This document shows, piece after piece, positions 4,524 to 7,069 of a stretch of DNA of 7,069 bases. The stretch covers positions 1 to 7,069 of the forward strand of contig CAYYBZ010000097.1 in the NCBI GenBank assembly GCA_964470285.1, written 5' to 3'. The notes beneath the pieces are model-generated. The model did no database searches and was not told the DNA's origin. It saw only the letters and a list, made by a program, of their open reading frames with translations. The stretch comes from CAYYBZ01 sp964470285 [NCBI: uncultured Oligoflexia bacterium] (lineage in GTDB: Bacteria; Bdellovibrionota_G; CAYYBZ01). Each line of letters starts with the position of its first letter. Position 1 is the first letter of the stretch. The position numbers were made by a program, and so were the translations under genes.

Positions 4524-5606
4524 ATGTTAGGATTCGGCAAAAGCCGGGGTATAGTAGGCCTTGATATAGGTTCCAATTCTATAAAGGCAGTTGAACTTAA
4601 AAGAGCAAAAGGCGGTTTTCAGCTTGCCCACTTCGGAATGCTTCCTCTCCCCTCAGAAGCGATAGTGGACGGTGCCCTTATGAACTCCAATGCGGTTGTA
4701 GATGCCATAATAGAACTTATTCAAAAAGAAAAAATCAAAACAAAGGATGTGGCAACTTCCCTGTCCGGGCATTCGGTTATCATAAAAAAGATAAGACTTC
4801 CGCAGATGACGGAGGAAGAACTGGAAGAATCAATTCAGTGGGAAGCCGAACAATATATCCCCTTCGATATTTCCGATGTTAATCTGGATGTTCAAATACT
4901 AAATACGGATGTTCACGATGTCGGTCAGATGGAAGTTGTTCTTGTTGCCGCAAAAAAAGATATGATTAACGATTATGTCCAGGTTATAACTGAATCCGGA
5001 CTTAACCCCGTTATAATGGACGTTGATTCCTTTGCAGTTGAAAACATGTACGAAATCAACTACGAAATTAATCCGGGTGATATTGTCGTTCTGGCAAATA
5101 TCGGAGCAAGCATTATAAACATAAACATTCTTAAAAACGGTACATCGACCTTTACAAGAGACATAAATATAGGCGGTAATCAATATACGGAAGAAATTCA
5201 AAAACAGCTTAGCGTTAGCTATGAAGAGGCCGAAGCCCTTAAGCTCGGCGGTGAGATAGGAGGTCCATCAGATACTACCGAGGCAGTTATTCCCCAGGAA
5301 GTCGGAGGTATAATCAGATCCGTATCTGAAAATCTTGCAGGCGAAATTCAAAGAAGTTTGGACTTTTTCTCAGCGACTTCCGCCGAAGATCAGATTACCA
5401 AAATCAGCTTAATGGGGGGTACGGCAAAAATACCGGGACTTACAAACATCGTTGAGTCCAAGACAGGAATAGCAACCGAAGTTATTAATCCGCTGGCCGC
5501 AATAGACATTAATCAGAAAGAATTCGACATTAAATATCTTAATGAGGTGGCCCCGCTTGCCGCTGTCGGAGTAGGACTTGCTACCAGAAGGGTAGGTGAC
5601 CGATGA
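4524..5606 (+). CDS. pilM: Type IV pilus assembly protein PilM (actin-like)
   Basis: PilM is a cytoplasmic actin/FtsA-like protein that docks onto the N-terminal tail of PilN and anchors the pilus alignment subcomplex at the inner membrane. Seen: 360 residues, normal for the family; the first phosphate-binding motif VGLDIGSNSIKAVEL (11-25); the PilM-typical LPQMTEEELEESIQWEAEQYIPF block; the second phosphate motif region VVLANIGAS (188-196) followed by FTRDINIGG; and the adenosine motif LMGGTAKIPGL (296-306). In the second phosphate motif the usual Asp is Asn192, a change I recall from other deltaproteobacterial PilMs. The start ATG has GAGAGGTGG just upstream; a shorter start is unlikely because the LDIG strand begins at residue 11. 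It overlaps pilN by 4 nt (ATGA). The preceding structured leader suggests post-transcriptional control of the whole pil operon. Confidence 0.96.
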   Translation: MLGFGKSRGIVGLDIGSNSIKAVELKRAKGGFQLAHFGMLPLPSEAIVDGALMNSNAVVDAIIELIQKEKIKTKDVATSLSGHSVIIKKIRLPQMTEEELEESIQWEAEQYIPFDISDVNLDVQILNTDVHDVGQMEVVLVAAKKDMINDYVQVITESGLNPVIMDVDSFAVENMYEINYEINPGDIVVLANIGASIININILKNGTSTFTRDINIGGNQYTEEIQKQLSVSYEEAEALKLGGEIGGPSDTTEAVIPQEVGGIIRSVSENLAGEIQRSLDFFSATSAEDQITKISLMGGTAKIPGLTNIVESKTGIATEVINPLAAIDINQKEFDIKYLNEVAPLAAVGVGLATRRVGDR

Positions 5607-6148
5607 TTAGAATTAATCTGCTGCCGACCAAGGCAAAAGAAAAAGCCAGAACAATCAAGAACGAGATAATTATCGGCGGTATACTCTTAGCGATAGTGGG
5701 AGGCCTTTGTTTTGCCGTAGATAAGAAAAAGAATGCAGAAATCAAAGCAAAAAAAGAAAAAATAAACGAATTAAACGTTAGGATTAACCAGTTTAAGGCA
5801 GATATAAAAAGGGTAGAAGATTTTAAAAGGAAGAAAGCGGATTTGAACGCGAAACTTAATGCCATAAGGGATCTTGATACTAAAAGAAGCGGTCCGGTAA
5901 AAATGCTCGATGAATTTGTAACTATAATTCCCAGTAAAATATGGATCACAGCATTTAAAGAAAACAATAAGAAGTTAGATCTTGAGGGTGTTGCCACAGA
6001 AGGACCTATCATCTCTGACTTCCTTGAAAGGCTCAAAAATTCAAGGTTTTTCCAGGGGGCACATTTGATTCAGACCCAGCAGATTATATATTCGGGTAAG
6101 CGTGTACAAAAATTTTCAATAGTTTGCCAGGTTAGGTATTCGGCATAA
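5603..6148 (+). CDS. pilN: Type IV pilus assembly protein PilN
   Basis: PilN is a bitopic inner-membrane protein. Its cytoplasmic N-terminus binds PilM and its periplasmic domain pairs with PilO. Seen: 181 residues, beginning with the diagnostic MIRINLLPTK (the PilM-binding tail), one membrane helix at about 22-39 (IIIGGILLAIVGGLCFAV), a lysine-rich coiled coil at about 41-90, and a periplasmic ferredoxin-like domain that includes LDEFVTIIPSKIWITAF and LEGVATEGPIISDFLERL, both typical of PilN. The start overlaps the pilM stop by 4 nt, so translation is probably coupled. pilO follows after 17 bp. Length and layout are ordinary. The long frame on the opposite strand (5581-6036) is a mirror of this gene's codon pattern. 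Confidence 0.95.
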   Translation: MIRINLLPTKAKEKARTIKNEIIIGGILLAIVGGLCFAVDKKKNAEIKAKKEKINELNVRINQFKADIKRVEDFKRKKADLNAKLNAIRDLDTKRSGPVKMLDEFVTIIPSKIWITAFKENNKKLDLEGVATEGPIISDFLERLKNSRFFQGAHLIQTQQIIYSGKRVQKFSIVCQVRYSA

Positions 6149-6165
6149 AGTGCTTGGAGGAATGA

Positions 6166-6741
6166 ATGGGTGATTTAGTTAATCAACTGACAAAACTACC
6201 GCCAAAAGTAAAGATTGTCGTAATTGTAGTGCTTCTTGTTGTGATCGCGGTTCTTTATTACACTCTTGGATATAAACCGAAAACAGTTGTTATTCAGCAG
6301 CATGACAAGAAAATTATTGAACTTGAAAGAAAGCTTAATGAAAGTGAGGCGATTGCGGCTAACAGGGATAAACTTGAGGAAGAAGTAAGCTTGATGAACG
6401 AAAAATTAAAACATGCTTTGACCCTTCTTCCCAACGAGTCTGATATCAGGGGTATTTTGAGAAAGATTTCAGTTTTGGCAAACAAGATCGGAGTTGAGCT
6501 TCTTTTCTTTAAGCCGGGTGGAATAAGAAAGAAAGGTTTGTTCTCAGAAATTCCTATTGAGCTAAGACTAAAGGGGTCTTACAACGAAATAGCCGTATTC
6601 TATGACAAGATCGGAAAGCTCAGTAGAATTATCAACATTAGAGATATTACCATGAGCAGCCCTTCAAAAAAGGCAAATATCTATACTGTTACGGTTAACT
6701 GCAGTGCAGTTACCTTTATGTCGGCAGGAGCCAAAAGGTAA
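6166..6741 (+). CDS. pilO: Type IV pilus assembly protein PilO
   Basis: PilO is the inner-membrane partner of PilN in the alignment subcomplex that connects PilM in the cytoplasm to PilP and the secretin. Seen: 191 residues, a short cytoplasmic N-terminus, one membrane helix at about 17-34 (IVVIVVLLVVIAVLYYTL), a coiled coil from about 43 to 88, then LTLLPNESDIRGILRKISVLANKIGVELLFFKPG, the characteristic PilO linker into the ferredoxin-like domain, and IPIELRLKGSYNEIAVFYDKIG with the IINIRDITM strand that follows. The start at 6166 is chosen because GGAGG ends 5 nt upstream. An ATG four bases earlier (6162) is out of frame and hits a stop after three codons. The gene lies 17 bp after pilN and 28 bp before pilP. 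Confidence 0.94.
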   Translation: MGDLVNQLTKLPPKVKIVVIVVLLVVIAVLYYTLGYKPKTVVIQQHDKKIIELERKLNESEAIAANRDKLEEEVSLMNEKLKHALTLLPNESDIRGILRKISVLANKIGVELLFFKPGGIRKKGLFSEIPIELRLKGSYNEIAVFYDKIGKLSRIINIRDITMSSPSKKANIYTVTVNCSAVTFMSAGAKR

Positions 6742-6769
6742 AATTGAAAAACAAGGGGTTTTTTAAAAT

Positions 6770-7069
6770 ATGATTTTCAAAAATATAGTTAAATTTTACT
6801 TGATAGCTTTCACCTGCGCAGGTCTTGTTCTATCATGTGATTCGGGCCAGAAAGCACCGGCAAAAAAGCCCGCCGCTAAGCCTGTAAGACGAGAAAGTAA
6901 AAAAAACACAAAACCGATAGCAAAACCTGCCGAAAAAGTTGACGATGTTTTTGCAATAAAATCAAAACAGTTTGAATATTCCTACAGCCCAATCGATAAA
7001 AGAGACCCTTTTAAACCTTACGAAGGGGAATATACTATCGAGATTACAAAGGATAAAACTCCTCTTGAG
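6770..7069 (+). CDS. pilP: Type IV pilus assembly lipoprotein PilP (N-terminal part, cut by window edge)
   Basis: PilP is a lipoprotein linking the PilN/PilO pair to the secretin PilQ. Seen: 100 codons open to the right edge. A signal peptide (1-22) ends in the lipobox VLSC, so Cys23 would be lipidated. Residue +2 is Asp24, which in enteric bacteria retains lipoproteins in the inner membrane, as expected for PilP. A Lys/Pro/Ala-rich flexible linker (about 26-58) follows, then FEYSYSPIDKRDPFKPY (about 69-85), which contains the RDPF motif seen in PilP proteins where the PilN/PilO-binding stretch begins. The C-terminal beta domain is beyond the window. The start ATG at 6770 has AAGGGG 11 nt upstream, a rather distant ribosome binding site, but no better start exists before the signal peptide. 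pilQ is expected next. Confidence 0.9.
   Translation, partial: MIFKNIVKFYLIAFTCAGLVLSCDSGQKAPAKKPAAKPVRRESKKNTKPIAKPAEKVDDVFAIKSKQFEYSYSPIDKRDPFKPYEGEYTIEITKDKTPLE

Noticed and set aside
5581-6036. Long minus-strand reading frame opposite pilN
   Set aside because: It lies entirely over the well-supported end of pilM and pilN and shows no family motifs; it is a mirror of their codon pattern.
1-7069. CRISPR array, tRNA gene, insertion sequence or phage genes
   Set aside because: No regularly spaced repeats, tRNA cloverleaf, transposase or phage structural motifs were found on either strand.

Overview
The window reads as a stretch of an A+T-rich Gram-negative chromosome, most like the organisms formerly grouped as Deltaproteobacteria (Desulfobacterota, Bdellovibrionota, SAR324 and similar). 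The reasons are the gene order trmD / TM1570-type SPOUT methyltransferase / rplS, a pilM-pilN-pilO-pilP type IV pilus operon with deltaproteobacterial-style sequences, and an inner-membrane lipoprotein (PilP), which implies a diderm envelope. The lineage is an inference from gene content; no phylogeny could be run.

Left block (1-2922, + strand): a translation operon. The 3' tail of a probable trmD overlaps by 4 nt a SPOUT RNA methyltransferase of the PF09936/TM1570 type. Ribosomal protein L19 (rplS) follows, then a 606-residue membrane-anchored coiled-coil protein. That protein keeps the layout of a Rad50/YhaN-like ATPase (head half, coiled coil, two membrane helices, coiled coil, head half) but appears to have lost its Walker A, signature and Walker B residues. 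A 14-bp inverted repeat separates this block from the convergent gene to its right.

Middle block (3002-4523): a regulatory-looking region. A minus-strand gene (3002-3553) encodes a two-helix membrane protein ending in a HAMP domain with no output domain, and it has a good sigma70-type promoter. A gene-free stretch of 521 bp (3554-4074) holds a nested inverted-repeat structure at 3673-3816 that could fold as a rod-shaped RNA, a palindrome, and a second good sigma70 promoter. That promoter drives a small XRE-family regulator (4075 or 4114 to 4320). Between the regulator and pilM lies a 203-bp leader. It contains a near-copy of the 16S rRNA 3' end (anti-Shine-Dalgarno), a complementary AAGGAGG, several nested or mutually exclusive stems and a three-codon mini-ORF.

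Right block (4524-7069): the type IV pilus alignment subcomplex operon. PilM (actin-like, cytoplasmic), PilN and PilO (bitopic inner-membrane partners) and the start of PilP (lipoprotein, cut by the window edge) are closely packed. PilM binds the N-terminal tail of PilN, PilN pairs with PilO, and PilP links them to the outer-membrane secretin PilQ, whose gene is expected just beyond the window. The most interesting candidates are the structured pilM leader, the nested RNA-like element at 3673-3816 and the degenerate SMC/Rad50-like protein behind rplS.
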